Of a DNA stretch of 64,000 bases, positions 47,803 to 59,060 are shown in pieces. Location: NCBI GenBank assembly GCA_905182985.1, contig CAJJDN010000016.1, forward strand, positions 643,861-707,860, given 5' to 3'. Source of the stretch: Paramecium sonneborni. Lineage: Eukaryota; Ciliophora; Oligohymenophorea; Peniculida; Parameciidae. The first letter of the stretch is position 1. Each line of letters opens with the position of its first letter. A model generated the notes under the pieces. That model saw nothing but the letters and a program-made list of their open reading frames with translations. It had not been told where the DNA came from and searched no databases. The translations under genes were made by a program, and so were the position numbers.

Positions 47803-50590
47803 TCAATCATTTACCAATTATTCTTCATCCTCTGCATAATCTAGTTCAAGACAATGCAAATGTTTTGAAGAAAAATGGGAAGTTTCTTTATTTTCACTAA
47901 TAGATATACTGTTAATAATCTCTTCCAAATTCTTTAAAGTAATGGGCTTAATATATACTTCTTTCATTCCTGCATCCATCAAATTGATTAAATCATCTTC
48001 TGCAGAGAATCCAGTCAATCCAAAAATAGGTATTTAGAATTTTGGTTATTCTTTAAATAAAAATGAAAGTTATTTTGTTGCTTCTTAACCATTCATAATT
48101 GGCATTTGATAATCCATAATAATAGCTTTATATCCTGAACATTTGTGATCTTCAAATTAAGAAATGCTATTCTCAATTAAATTTAAACATTATTATCCAT
48201 TATTAGTTTTAATAGAGATATAACCTAATTATCTTAATAAAGATTCCAAAACAAGTAAATTATATGGTTCATCATCAACAATTACTATTTTTTAATTACA
48301 ATTACACACTATTTATTAAACTAACATTCGGCTTCCACTATTATTTCTAAGAAGACTTGATATATTTGCTCCAGAATATTATTAATTACTCCCCTTTTTA
48401 GTATATGTAAAGTTGCTATTTAAACTATTTATATTTTAAGAAGATTTTTTAACTTTTTAAAATATATTTGTTCTACTACTTATTTCTGGATCTGTCCAAA
48501 CATTATATTTATGACTAAAACTATCAAATTCTCCAACTTCTCCTTCCATTTAAATTTAAGAACCTTCTTTATTATATAAATCGCTAGCCATAAATTCTGT
48601 CATTTATACTATTCTACATTTTAAATGAATACAAACTGTTGTTCCTTAATTTATTATTGAATCTATTGTTATATAATTTTCTTCCTCTTTTCCTCCTAAA
48701 AATTTAATTAAAGTATTTGAAGCTCTTAATCCTAACATTATTCCTGAAGCTGCATCAGAATTCTATTCTTCATAAAATTCTTCTTCATTTTTTAGTAAAT
48801 TTTATATTGCTTCAAGCTTTTATTAATTTATTCCTATTCCATTATCCTTTATTTCTATTAAATAATAATCATAATTATTTGTATTTGTAACCTAATTATT
48901 ATTTGAAAATTAACTATTAGGATTGATGTATTGCTTAAATTAAGTATTCTTTCTTAAAGGAAAATGAAATGAACTTTCATTTAAATCTAAAGAACTTCTA
49001 TAAAGTTAAGAAGGATTTGATGGCTATATAAGCTTTTTTTCATATTCTTTTGAATTTTATAAATGCTTTTCTTAATTTTCTTTGCTTAAAGTAATGAAAA
49101 TCTAACCATTTAATCTATTAAATTTCAAACTATTTGATATTATATGGACTAAAATACTTTAAAACTTTTCATAATCTAACATTTCATATTATGTTTAATT
49201 TATTAATTTAAAGAATACTATTTTAACTTCCTTTAAATCAGCTTCTTCTTAGAATAAATCTATAGTCTCTTAAACAACTTAAATTAATTTACATTTTTAA
49301 ATTTTAGTTACTAATTTTTTATCTCTTATTAAATTATAATCTATTATTGAATTTATGATTAAATTCTATATTCTACAATTATTAAAGGCTGCTCTTATTA
49401 ATTTATTTGTTTCTTTATCAAAAAATTAACTTTTATATTATATTACTTCTAAAAAACCTTATATCACATTTAATCTAGTTCTAAGTTCATGTGAAATAGA
49501 TCGAATTACTTAACTTTTAAATCTATTAAGATTTTTGTAATATGAAGATTTAAAATTAGGTGAAATATCATAGAAATTTAATAAAATTGCATTCTTATTC
49601 AATCCATACTGTAATTTTGTCTTAATTCTGACCTCAATCATTACTGGATATTCTAATGTTTAATTACTTTCATATTAACATTATAATAAATAAATATTTC
49701 CATTTGGTTAATTTTCTGATTTACAAATAATATCTAGTGCTTAATTTAAATTTATTTAATTAAAATAATTTTATTCTTTTTATTCTTCAATTTTATAATG
49801 ATTCTCCATATTAAATTAATCTTATAATTACAACTAATTTAGTTAAAGTGCTTCAAAAAACAAAATAATTTCATTTAAGGATTAAGATAGAAAAGATTCT
49901 TAAGATGATAAATTCTAATTTTAAAATACATTCAATGATTTAGTTCCTGTTAATCCACCATTATTTAATTAATGCATCATTTTTTTAGTAAAACTATTAG
50001 TAAATAAAACATCTTTGCAATTAGAATCTAATACACATACTGCACTTGGAATACTTTTTAAAGTTTGGTCAGCAAATAATGAAACTTTACTCAAACTAAT
50101 TAATTATTAATCCCAAAAATACAATATCATTATTATAAAAATGATAATATTGATAGAATGCAATGATTTAAAATGAAATGTGATATTCCTGATAGCAAAA
50201 TAAATATAAAATTTAAATAATAAAATAACTCTTAATTTAATAGTTCTCACTATTCCTAGAATCATCAACAAATTTATAAACATTTAACATATTATTAAAA
50301 TTTTACCATCAGATTCATAATATAAGAAGATTTCTGTCAAATATAATTAAAAAGATGTCTCAATAAGTATGAAAGTTAAGTTGATCAATGTTAAACGATG
50401 TTACTCCTTTAAATGAGTAAGAATATTTCTGACTATATACACTAATAAAAGCACTCCAATATAACAAGTATATAAATAATAGGTAGTAAGTTATGCGTTG
50501 AAACTTTAGAAGTATAAAGAGTTGTAAATTATAATGTATACTAGTCCAATTATTGCATAAATTTTGACTAAATTGATAAACGCAGGCCAT
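47803..50590 (-). CDS. Membrane hybrid histidine kinase with receiver domain
   Basis: Two-component sensor. An N-terminal membrane region has several hydrophobic spans (ITYYLLFIYLLYWSAFI, INIIIFIIMILYFW), then a PAS-like stretch (LKSIPSAVCVLDSNCKDVLF). The HisKA H-box is SISHELRTRLNVIQGF, with Arg where Pro is usual. The ATPase part shows N-box VHIISNSLKFN, G1 IKDNGIGI and a loose G2 GIMLGLRAS. A receiver domain closes the protein: IVIVDDEPYN, phospho-acceptor in IIMDYQMPIMNG, GLTGFSAED, and YIKPITLKNLEEI. An intron near 50350 joining the first membrane exon to EIFLYYESDG was not fixed, so the first 75 residues are less certain. About 920 residues; ends EDEEQLVND. Confidence 0.82.
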
Positions 50591-51084
50591 ATCTTATCAA
50601 GAATCATTTGATTATGTTAAGCTATATATCTGTGATTTGTATAATCCACTTTAGTAATCAGGATGTACTCTTTTAATTTTTTTATTAACATATAAAAATT
50701 ATTCACAAGACCGAGTTAGACTAATATCTAGACTAATTATATATCTTATATTTGAAGCTGAAGAAAACTCCTATATTGAAAGATGCCCTTAAAAAATAAT
50801 GAATCCTCATTTTTAATAATATTTATATTCAATATGATTCATTATATTTTTGTGGGTTCTAAGATAAAAAAGCAATTTTTTAACTAATAATTAAATTAAT
50901 ATTAAATAAAATTTAGTTATTACAGAAATCAATTAATAAAAAATGAACTTCCTTATTTAAAATAATTATTATTACTAAAATGATCTAAAGATTTTATTAA
51001 TAATAAATTAATTATTTATGAATACTTTACATATTCTTTATAAATATGCATTATTATTTTATTTCAAATAATACATAAATTAAT
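50591..51084. other. Intergenic region between tandem minus-strand genes
   Basis: 494 bp upstream of the histidine kinase and downstream of the next gene. The minus strand stays open in one frame to a TGA at 50829 but the sequence is not protein-like. No other feature seen. Confidence 0.35.
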
Positions 51085-51948
51085 TCAAACTTTTTGTTTC
51101 TATATTATTAATTAATAGTTACATTTTCCCTATCTGTGTCAAATTCTTAATTGTTTGTTTATTTTCTCCTTCTTCTAGTCATTTTTGATTATTTAGTTTT
51201 ATGATCAGAATTACTGGCTTCATAACCTTCTTCATCTCCTTCTTCATTTTAAACATCTTTTTCCTTTTTACTTTTTTAATACTTAAAATATATTTGATAT
51301 TAGATACTTTATTTTTATTTTATTCATCTTCTTCACTTTATTATGGAGTTCTCTCTTCATCGCCATCATAATTACAAATACTAGAAATATATTTAAAGTA
51401 ACCTCTTTCTTTCTTTAGTTTAGGATTCACTTGAAAATTGTTACTTTATTAATTGTGTTTGATTTATCTAATAAATTAATTGATATAATCATACTTCATG
51501 AATGGTAGAGATTTCTATGAATTCTTATATTTAATCTAACCATTCATTACATGTTAAATTCTTGATATAGTGATTGTCTGATAAATCATTTAAAAAGTTT
51601 AAGTATTACTAATCAAGTATTTATTCTTAAAAGTAAGTTTTAAAGGAATCTTAAATTTTATTAATAAATTTAGAAGAATCCTGTTGTTCATTCAAACATA
51701 AAACGGTTTCATAATTCTTTCTAAGGTTAGTGACATATTATTAAGTTAATTTGGATGAACAAATTTATTCAGCATTCAATAAGGCAATAGGTCCATAAAG
51801 AATGATGTTTGCGAAGTAAGAAATTACATTACTTAAGTTTAATGGAAGTTTACTTAATAATTAATTGTTTTTGGATTAAGTAAGCTTCACATATTTAGTT
51901 GGGCAATGAATTTTCCTTCAATAATTACAAATATTAATCTTAAATCAT
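51085..51948 (-). CDS. Hypothetical protein with charged C-terminus
   Basis: Not recognised. Start MIQDQYLQLLKENSLPNQIC; a 22-nt intron then gives NNVISYFANIILYGPIALLN. The middle is helical (KFINKIQDSFKTYFQEQILD, NEWLDQIQEFIEISTIHE). The C-terminus is charged: DGDEERTPQQSEEDEQ, then EEGDEEGYEASNSD and basic KMTRRRRKQTNNQ. A final 23-nt intron leads to ENKQKV and TGA; without it the frame runs to 50829. Introns between 51380 and 51500 are unresolved. About 270 residues. Confidence 0.45.
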
Positions 51949-51997
51949 TTTAATATAATTAATAATAAATAAATAATAATAAATCAATAAAATATCT

Positions 51998-52752
51998 TCA
52001 TTCACTGCTTGAAGATAGATTAATTTAAATTAATAATTTAGTCATCCACAATTTAAAGCACTCTTGGAGTGGAATTTATTCTTTCCAATCATTTGTGATG
52101 GATTGTAGAGACTTTGATCTCTAAGAAAAAGAAGTTGGTTAATAAAAAATAGTTTAAGATTTGTAATCTTTTTTAATTTGTTCAATACTTCTGTTTTCAT
52201 GAATAAACTAGCATCTAGCTCCATAAAAACAAACCTAATATAATAAAATAGATATAACATAATCTTAATGGAAAGATCTACATAACTTAGATTTATATTT
52301 TAGATTAGATTGTCGAGTATTCTTTTCATTTTCTCCATGAGCAAATTAACATTTATTACTGTAATTGCATTTTCCAAGAAGACTCCAATTTTTACACATT
52401 TCTGTTTTGAATTTAGTATTATTCTAAGATTCATCACTAGAAGAAGACATTTCTTCAATAGGATCATCATCTTAAACATAAAAGTCAGTGCTCATAGTAG
52501 TTAAGGTAGCTACAGTGCTTAGAGACCCTCTTTTATCTTGATCTGCTTATTCATTAAAGGAATATCTTTTGGCATTTTTTATACACTTTTATGTCCATGT
52601 TGGTTATTTAGGAACATAATTATTCAAATCACTATTTAGGGAACGCCTAAAATTATATAAATTATCTAATATTTAGAACCTTTCTGAATTTAACTTTTAA
52701 CTTTTTGTTTGAAAAGAAGTTCTTTATTTATAAATTCTTTGTTTATTGACAT
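51998..52752 (-). CDS. Tristetraprolin-type tandem CCCH zinc-finger protein
   Basis: RNA-binding protein of the TIS11/ZFP36 group, which bind AU-rich 3' ends and promote decay. Both fingers have exact CX8CX5CX3H spacing: CKNWSLLGKCNYSNKCQFAH and, after splicing, CRSFHQDYVCFYGARCQFIH. Each is preceded by the family lead-in (FKTEM and YKSKL). The N-terminus carries NNYVPKQPTW and an acidic Ser cluster. A 29-nt intron is near the start; a 24-nt intron at 52235-52258 falls inside finger 2. It has no in-frame TGA, so retention would insert eight residues and break the finger. Divergent from mitochondrial uS5 with 88 bp between starts. Confidence 0.85.
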
Positions 52753-52840
52753 CCTACATGAACAATCTGACTAAATTTACAAACAGAAAGGAAAATGTTT
52801 ATATAAATAATATATAGATTTTATATTAAATTTTATATTA

Positions 52841-53919
52841 ATGATTGTAAGAATTCATTTAAACACTATTAAAATGGCTTATGCTATTTCTAATAAATTA
52901 GCTGCTAATAAAATCAGCAAACTCTCTTCAAGACTTAAATAAAAATAAACTGTAGAAGATGTTCATAATTTATAAGATTTCTTAACTACTTAAATTTAAG
53001 AGAGTATATCTATTCATTATATTTTTAGATAAGCTTTATAATACAATACATAGAACTTCTAAATATGATGATGGTTTTGATGAATTTTTATAAGAATACA
53101 AAAAGAAGCATAAAGATATTTTAGATTTAACTCATTATGCAACATCTCCATTGAATAAAACCAATGAATTAAGAGAATAAGAATTTAGATAATTATAAGC
53201 ATTTCTTGATAGAAGAAAGAAAGAATTAAGACATAATATTATAGCTAATGATGATAAATCTAAATAAGTAGTCTTAAGAAAGAGAGGAGAAGTAAAATAC
53301 GGAAGAAATGTTAATAGATCAGGTTTTAAAATTAATGATTAATTCTTTACTATTCTAATAGATAGAGATACCAATACTTAAGTAACGACTTTATAAAGAA
53401 TTAATTCATTTAGATAATTAATTTTTATTGGAAATGCAAATGGTGTTATAGGATTTGGGTATTATATTTATAATATTTAAATAAGAAAAGGGAAAGGTAA
53501 AGACTTTTAAACAGCCCTAACTAGAGCAAGAATAGATGCTAAAAGAAATTTAGTACCTATAAGTTTAGATTTATGGCATACTTGTCCAATTCCACTTACA
53601 GGAAGATTTAATGATGCTGAGATAGAAATAAATCCAAGACCATTAGGTTTCAATGCATATGGTAATCCTTAAATTGCATCAATGATTATGTTAACTGGAA
53701 TTCATCATTGTAGTTTCAAAGTTAGATCTAGGAATTAAGTTCCTTATTCTTTACTTTATGCATTTATGTAAGCTGTTACAGGGTAATTACTTTCTCTTAG
53801 ATATTCTTAGTAATACTTCGGCTGAAGAAGTAAGTGAAGCTTGTGGTATGAAAATCTATAGATAAAATTGGGGTAAAAAAATTGGAAGAACTACTCCATT
53901 AACATTTGATGGTATTTGA
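52841..53919 (+). CDS. MRPS5: Mitochondrial ribosomal protein uS5m
   Basis: Nuclear-encoded small-subunit mitoribosome protein. The S5 double-stranded-RNA-binding core is present: VNRSGFKINDQFFTILI, IFIGNANGVIGFGKGKGKDF, TALTRARIDAKRNLVPISL, and the C-terminal S5 fold with GFNAYGNPQIASMIMLTG and NTSAEEVSEACG. The long basic N-terminal extension (MIVRIHLNTIKMAYAISNK) fits a mitochondrial import signal; an internal Met at 52874 is an alternative start. Introns of 23, 27 and 28 nt restore frame at QESI, GFG and AVTG. Ends TTPLTFDGI. Confidence 0.85.
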
Positions 53920-54341
53920 GTTACTTTCCTTTATAACATTTTTAATATATCTATTAGACCGAATACAAGTTTATAAAGAATTCACTTTAGCTTAATATTT
54001 AATTATTATTTTACTTATCATTAAGTCTCTAATTATAATTATCTTGTTGATCTTTCTTATACTAAAATTAAGAAACTCAATAATAATTTATAAATTGTAT
54101 CTCTTTCATTAAATTCAATAGATTTCTAAATATTCATAAATCTATATATTTCTAATTAATATATAACTCCTATTGAAATCTTCTTTAATCTATTCAAGTA
54201 TTTAGATATTTCAATTTATGCTTTACTACTAAATTGAGATTAGTTATTGAACATTTATGTTGAAATGAAAAAGATTACATAAAGATTTCTAAATCATAAT
54301 TGGAATTTCACTTCATTAATTCAACGTATATATAACATAAA
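53920..54341. other. Convergent gap
   Basis: 422 bp between the ends of uS5m and the CCCH gene. A+T-rich, no protein-like frame and no RNA gene recognised. Confidence 0.4.
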
Positions 54342-54854
54342 TCATTACATCGATTTCTAAAAAGCTTGTAAAACTCTGTATGATCTTTATTCACCCATAG
54401 TTTTTGGCCTTTTTTATTAAATATCTCCATTAAATTAAATTGTCCAAGCAACTGGAGCATATTCTACATCAAGTTCTTTAATGGAATGAGCGTATTTACA
54501 ATTTGCTCCCATTCTACATTATTTAGTTTTTATATATTGACGACAAATTCTAGTTTTAGGTATTTTTTATTTTTCCTTTAAAATCGTTGCAATATCTTTA
54601 TTATGATTTTATTCTTATTTTTATTACTCATACTCTTTAAATTTGGATAATACCATAGATTTTCTTGGATTAAATGCAGTTACTTCTTCCAATTTTTTCT
54701 CAAATTATTACAAATATAAATTTTTATTGCTTATTGTTTATCTGCTTATGTTGAATTTCTTTGTTGCTGTTTTGTTCAAACTCTAAGTTCTATAGAAATC
54801 TGATATTTTTCCTAAGATATCTGAGACTTATTTTGTTTGTTTTACAGTGCTCAT
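54342..54854 (-). CDS. Single CCCH zinc-finger protein
   Basis: Intron-free, 170 residues. Starts MSTVKQTKQVSDILGKI. A basic coiled stretch (VLSKFKEYEQQKQEQNHN) is followed by one CX8CX5CX3H finger, CRQYIKTKQCRMGANCKYAH, then SIKELDVEYAPVAW and a short tail RSYRVLQAFQKSMQ. One finger of this type usually binds single-stranded RNA. Not related in sequence to the tandem-finger gene 1.6 kb away beyond the finger itself. Confidence 0.7.
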
Positions 54855-55215
54855 TGCTTTAATAAAATATAATGTTGAAATTAATCTTTAAATAACAAAA
54901 GAATTTTATACATATTTCAAGTAATTTGAAAAATACTTAGAAATATATTTAAATAAATGGATTGTGAATGGAAATATAATTTTTAAATTTGATGGAAAAT
55001 ATAAATTCTGAGACAACATTTATTTCAGTTATGAATAAAAGTATATAATTTAGAAATGGAAATTTAGTTATAGTTATAATATTGAGTAAGGATAAATAAT
55101 AGAATCAATAAGTAAATGTAAGAATTTCATAATGAGTAGATAAAATTGTATATGTAATAATCTATATTTGATATTGTGATATTATGTAATCTTGAATGAA
55201 TTATTATTAATATTG
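54855..55215. other. Divergent intergenic region
   Basis: 361 bp between the CCCH start and the ammonium transporter start. A+T-rich, no protein-like frame. The transporter could start earlier, but ATG at 55216 runs directly into the conserved N-terminus. Confidence 0.35.
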
Positions 55216-56714
55216 ATGAAAGAATCTTTTGATTAGGCTCATTATGATATAAAGCAGGAGATATAACATTATGAGCATGACCTTGATCATTTTTGGACAG
55301 CACTAACTGGGTATATAACAAAATAAAATTCAGGGCTGTAGTTCTGATAATGCAGTTAGGATTTGCATTTCTAGAGGGAGGGTGTGTACGATACAGGAAC
55401 ATTTAAAGCATTATAATAAAAGTTTATGCGAACACTGCTATAAGCATAATTATGATGTGGATAGTAAGAATAAGCTCTAAATTAGGTTGGATATGGATTA
55501 ATGATGGGTAAAACTAACGACACTTAATTTAATGGTATTAGTGGTTTCTCAGGTTTCAGATTTAAGGATCATCCTGAATCTTATGCTGATTTTATATTTA
55601 ATTCAGCATTGGCAGCTGCAGCTAATAGTATTGTATCTGGTGGAGCTGCTGAAAGAATGTCAATACCTGGTTATATTGCTCTTAGTGCATTATTTTCTGG
55701 ATTTATTTATCCTATTTGCATACATTGGGCATTTAGAGGTTGGTTATATGATATGGGTTATCATGATTTTGCAGGAAGTGGTGCAATTCATTTAACAGCT
55801 GGAATTGGAGCACTTGTTGTTACATATATGCTCAGACCTAGAACTAATCGGTTTGATCCTGAATTTGAATCATAATTTAAGCCAGCAAATACAACCTTTA
55901 TTTGTTTATCTTGTCTGACTTTATATATGGCATGGATGTGCTTCAATTCTGGATCAACTTTGGCTTTATCTAATGGTTCTGTATTCACAGTTGGAAATTC
56001 AATAATAAATACTATGGTTGGTGGAGCAAGTGGGGGATTATTTGTATTCTTTTATCATTATTTTACAAATCGAAATACTGAAAATCGTTTTAGTTTAGTG
56101 ATGGTTTGTAATGGTAATTTAGCAGGTCTAGTAGCAGTTACTGGGTAATAATTAATGTAATTAGATTAGATCTAATGATGAAATAGAATAATGGGCAGCA
56201 TTTATTATTGGTATAGTAGGAGGAATAATATATATTTTAGTGGCTAAAATATTACATAAATTAGAAATAGATGATCCTGTAGATGCTATACCTATTCATG
56301 CTGGTTGTGGTTTAACAGGAGCCATGTTTCCAGGATGGTTTGATAGAAAAAGAGGAATATATTATGAATGGGGAGCATATTAATGGGGAGTTTAAGTACT
56401 TGGTTGTGTTTGTTTTATTGCTTGGTATTATTTTATGATTAATAATTATATTTAGGTCTGCTGCCTGGCATTATGTAGCTTGTAGAATATTAGAAAAACT
56501 TAATTTACTAAGAGTAGAAAAAACTTAAGATTAAGAAGGATTAGATCCAACTGTTTGTGGGGGACATGCCTTTTTTTATGAACCTGTAAGAGAATAAGAT
56601 ATGAAAGAATACTTTTCATTCTAAAGAGATATTTAATAATTTGATTAAGTAAAATTAAATGAAATCGAAAATGATGATAGAAACTTATCAATTATTAAAT
56701 AAGCTGATAAATGA
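55216..56714 (+). CDS. Ammonium transporter (AMT family)
   Basis: Eleven-helix trimeric channel for ammonium. Start MKESFDQAHYDIKQEIQHYE, then helix 1 LIMQLGFAFLEGGCVRYRN. Conserved AMT blocks follow: ANSIVSGGAAERMSIPGY, the first pore histidine in AGSGAIHLTAGIGALVV, NTMVGGASGGLFVFF, and VDAIPIHAGCGLTGAMFPGW with the second pore histidine. Introns of 23, 22, 25 and 31 nt restore frame after ALTG, MMWI, AVTG and FIAW. A hydrophilic cytosolic tail of about 90 residues (GLDPTVCGGHAFFYEPV) follows the last helix. About 450 residues. Convergent with the phosphatase gene, 24 bp apart. Confidence 0.93.
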
Positions 56715-56738
56715 AAAATATTTTTATGAATTTTATAT

Positions 56739-58724
56739 TCACAAATCTAATTTATATCTTTTTTCTTTTTTATTAACAACATATGTACTATTTTATATAA
56801 ATGTGTAATCTGGTTAAAAAGCATTAAATTCTATTGTGTTATTTTTACCAAATGATCTTAACACCCAAAAATGATCACTATTATTTGTGATTACTGTTTC
56901 AAAGATATTTTCAAATGGTTTTCCAGGTAAATAAGTTTTAGCTTCATCAATGCAATTAACACTTCTTATTCCCATAGAACCATCACCAAAATATACAGTT
57001 CCCTTTTCAGATTTTGAGTTGTTTTTTAAAGGATAAGTTCTTTTATATTAATGAACATGATTTTCAAAAGCTCCCACAAATTCATACTTATCAAATAAAG
57101 GAACCCAATAATTCCTTGCTTATAGTAAATTATTCCAAGAATTCATAAAAGAATTATTCTAATAACAAGTAGGATAAATTGGAACATGATAATGAGCAAA
57201 CTTACTCAATGTAGAATAGGATTGATCATCTAAAATTGAAAGCATCCATTCTAATTATGTTTCATTATGAGGATATAAATAGCCAGAATCTAAACCAAAT
57301 AATAAAATATTTTGCATTTTTTAAATATTATATGTAACTCTATGTTTGATCGGTAGAATAGTATTATTAATAGATTTTCTTTAAGGAAAATATGTAAAAT
57401 AAAGAGGTCCCATTTCATCAGATACTGTTATATTATATTTTGCATAATCATTAAATCCCACATCATGATTTCCAACTGAAAAGATAAATGGAATCAATCT
57501 AGAAACATGTTAATATTGAGACTCAAATGCTGTTAGTAATAAATCAAATGAATAATAACAATGTATATTACCATTATCATAAGCAATATCTCCACCTATC
57601 AATATTGCATCTGGATTAACTTTACTAATTTATTCTACTATTTTTAATCCATTTGTTTAATAACCCCAATCTCCTCCAAATAAAATAACTAAATCATCAT
57701 CTGAATATTATTCTGCAATTGTTCTATACTTTGTCGAGTTTAAAACTTTATCCTAAGAGATTAAATCTATTTCATAAAGGGTATAAGATTTAAGTCCTGT
57801 TAAAAAACATGTGAACACATTTCGTTATCCTCTATCCTCAATAGAAGAAGGAAAAGGTATTTTATCACATTTTTAATTTATTTTATCATCTTTAAACTTA
57901 ACTTCTGCATTCAATTCTTTAATATCACTTCCAGCATGTACATTGATAAATACTTCTTTTGATGTATCTTCTGATAATGTAGCATATATATGACATAAAA
58001 TTCCCTTAGGACATACTTGATCTGGTAACCAATTAGATCTTGTCCATTCTGTTGAGAATTATAAATCTAACAATGTTTCTATTCCATATGCTTTATTATA
58101 AACACATAGACATCCTTTTTAAAAAGCTAATGGAAGAAAGATTGAGAAAAATAATACTGTAATTAATTCAAATGCTAAAACATACTTAAAATAAAGAGCT
58201 GCATTTCTAAATCTCTTTTTAAATTATTTATCTAATATTTAAAATTTTTAATTATATACTTTTCCAAAATTGAGAAGTTCTCCAAGTTTATATAAAAATC
58301 CCAAACATTCCTAATAAAAATATTAAAAATCCACATAACCAAGAATGAATCAGATTAAAAACTGAATAAGCTACCAAAGCCATAGCTAATGGTACTATTA
58401 TAAACCAAAATAAAACAATATTGATTGATTCCACTATAATTGCTGAAATTGGTTTTTCTTAAATTCAATTATATATAATCTTACATTATTTTTTAACATC
58501 AAAAAATGAATCTGTAATATTTATTTATCCAACTTCTTTTTCCTTTTTCGGTTTTAGTAAAAAATGAACTATAACACTTAATATCACATTAACTACAAAA
58601 ATTCCCAATGAAAAAAGCACAACTACCTAAATATAGATAATTTAAGTACTTTTGCTATTTCCATAGCAAATGAATGATCATATGTCATACCCTTTCCATC
58701 CCAAAGCAAATCAAAGAACGTCAT
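56739..58724 (-). CDS. Membrane-anchored purple acid phosphatase-like metallophosphoesterase
   Basis: The C-terminal 400 residues are a metallophosphatase: metal ligands in GGDIAYDNG, FSVGNHDVG, FAHYHVPIYP and FENHVHQYKRTYP. This is the purple acid phosphatase order; the last motif has Asn-His-Val-His where GHVH is usual. A fibronectin-like domain of about 100 residues precedes it. The N-terminal 200 residues hold several transmembrane spans (VLFWFIIVPLAMALVAYSVF, CGFLIFLLGMFGIFI), so the catalytic part probably faces outside or the vesicle lumen. Introns near 58640, 58470 and 58230. Start MTFFDLLWDGKG; ends KEKRYKLDL. Confidence 0.8.
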
Positions 58725-59060
58725 ATTTTTTTATTTAATATGTATTAATATAATATCTAAATTGTCCAAATTCAATAAATTCTTATATATGATAGAAATA
58801 CATAAATCTAGTTTAACTCATAATTTGAGAATAATCTAAAGAAGATTATTAATATAAATATTACACTTTTTAATTTTTAAAAATAAGCATTCTGTACATT
58901 TAATTTTAAGAATTATTCATATATATAAAGCGCTGTTAAACTATTCTTACTCTCTATTATGTTTGATTGCTTTTTAATAGTAATAGAATACGAAAATATT
59001 TATTAATTTTTGGAAATAATTTTAAGGTTTATTAATAAAATTTTGATATTGAAATTTAGG
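58725..59060. other. Divergent intergenic region
   Basis: 336 bp between the phosphatase start and the next + strand gene. A+T-rich; nothing recognised. Confidence 0.4.

Noticed and set aside
51085..52752. A single gene covering both the CCCH protein and the downstream hypothetical
   Set aside because: The CCCH frame ends at TGA at 51998 and the next start follows after a short gap.
55788..55988. Minus-strand ORF within the ammonium transporter
   Set aside because: Antisense shadow of well-conserved transporter sequence.
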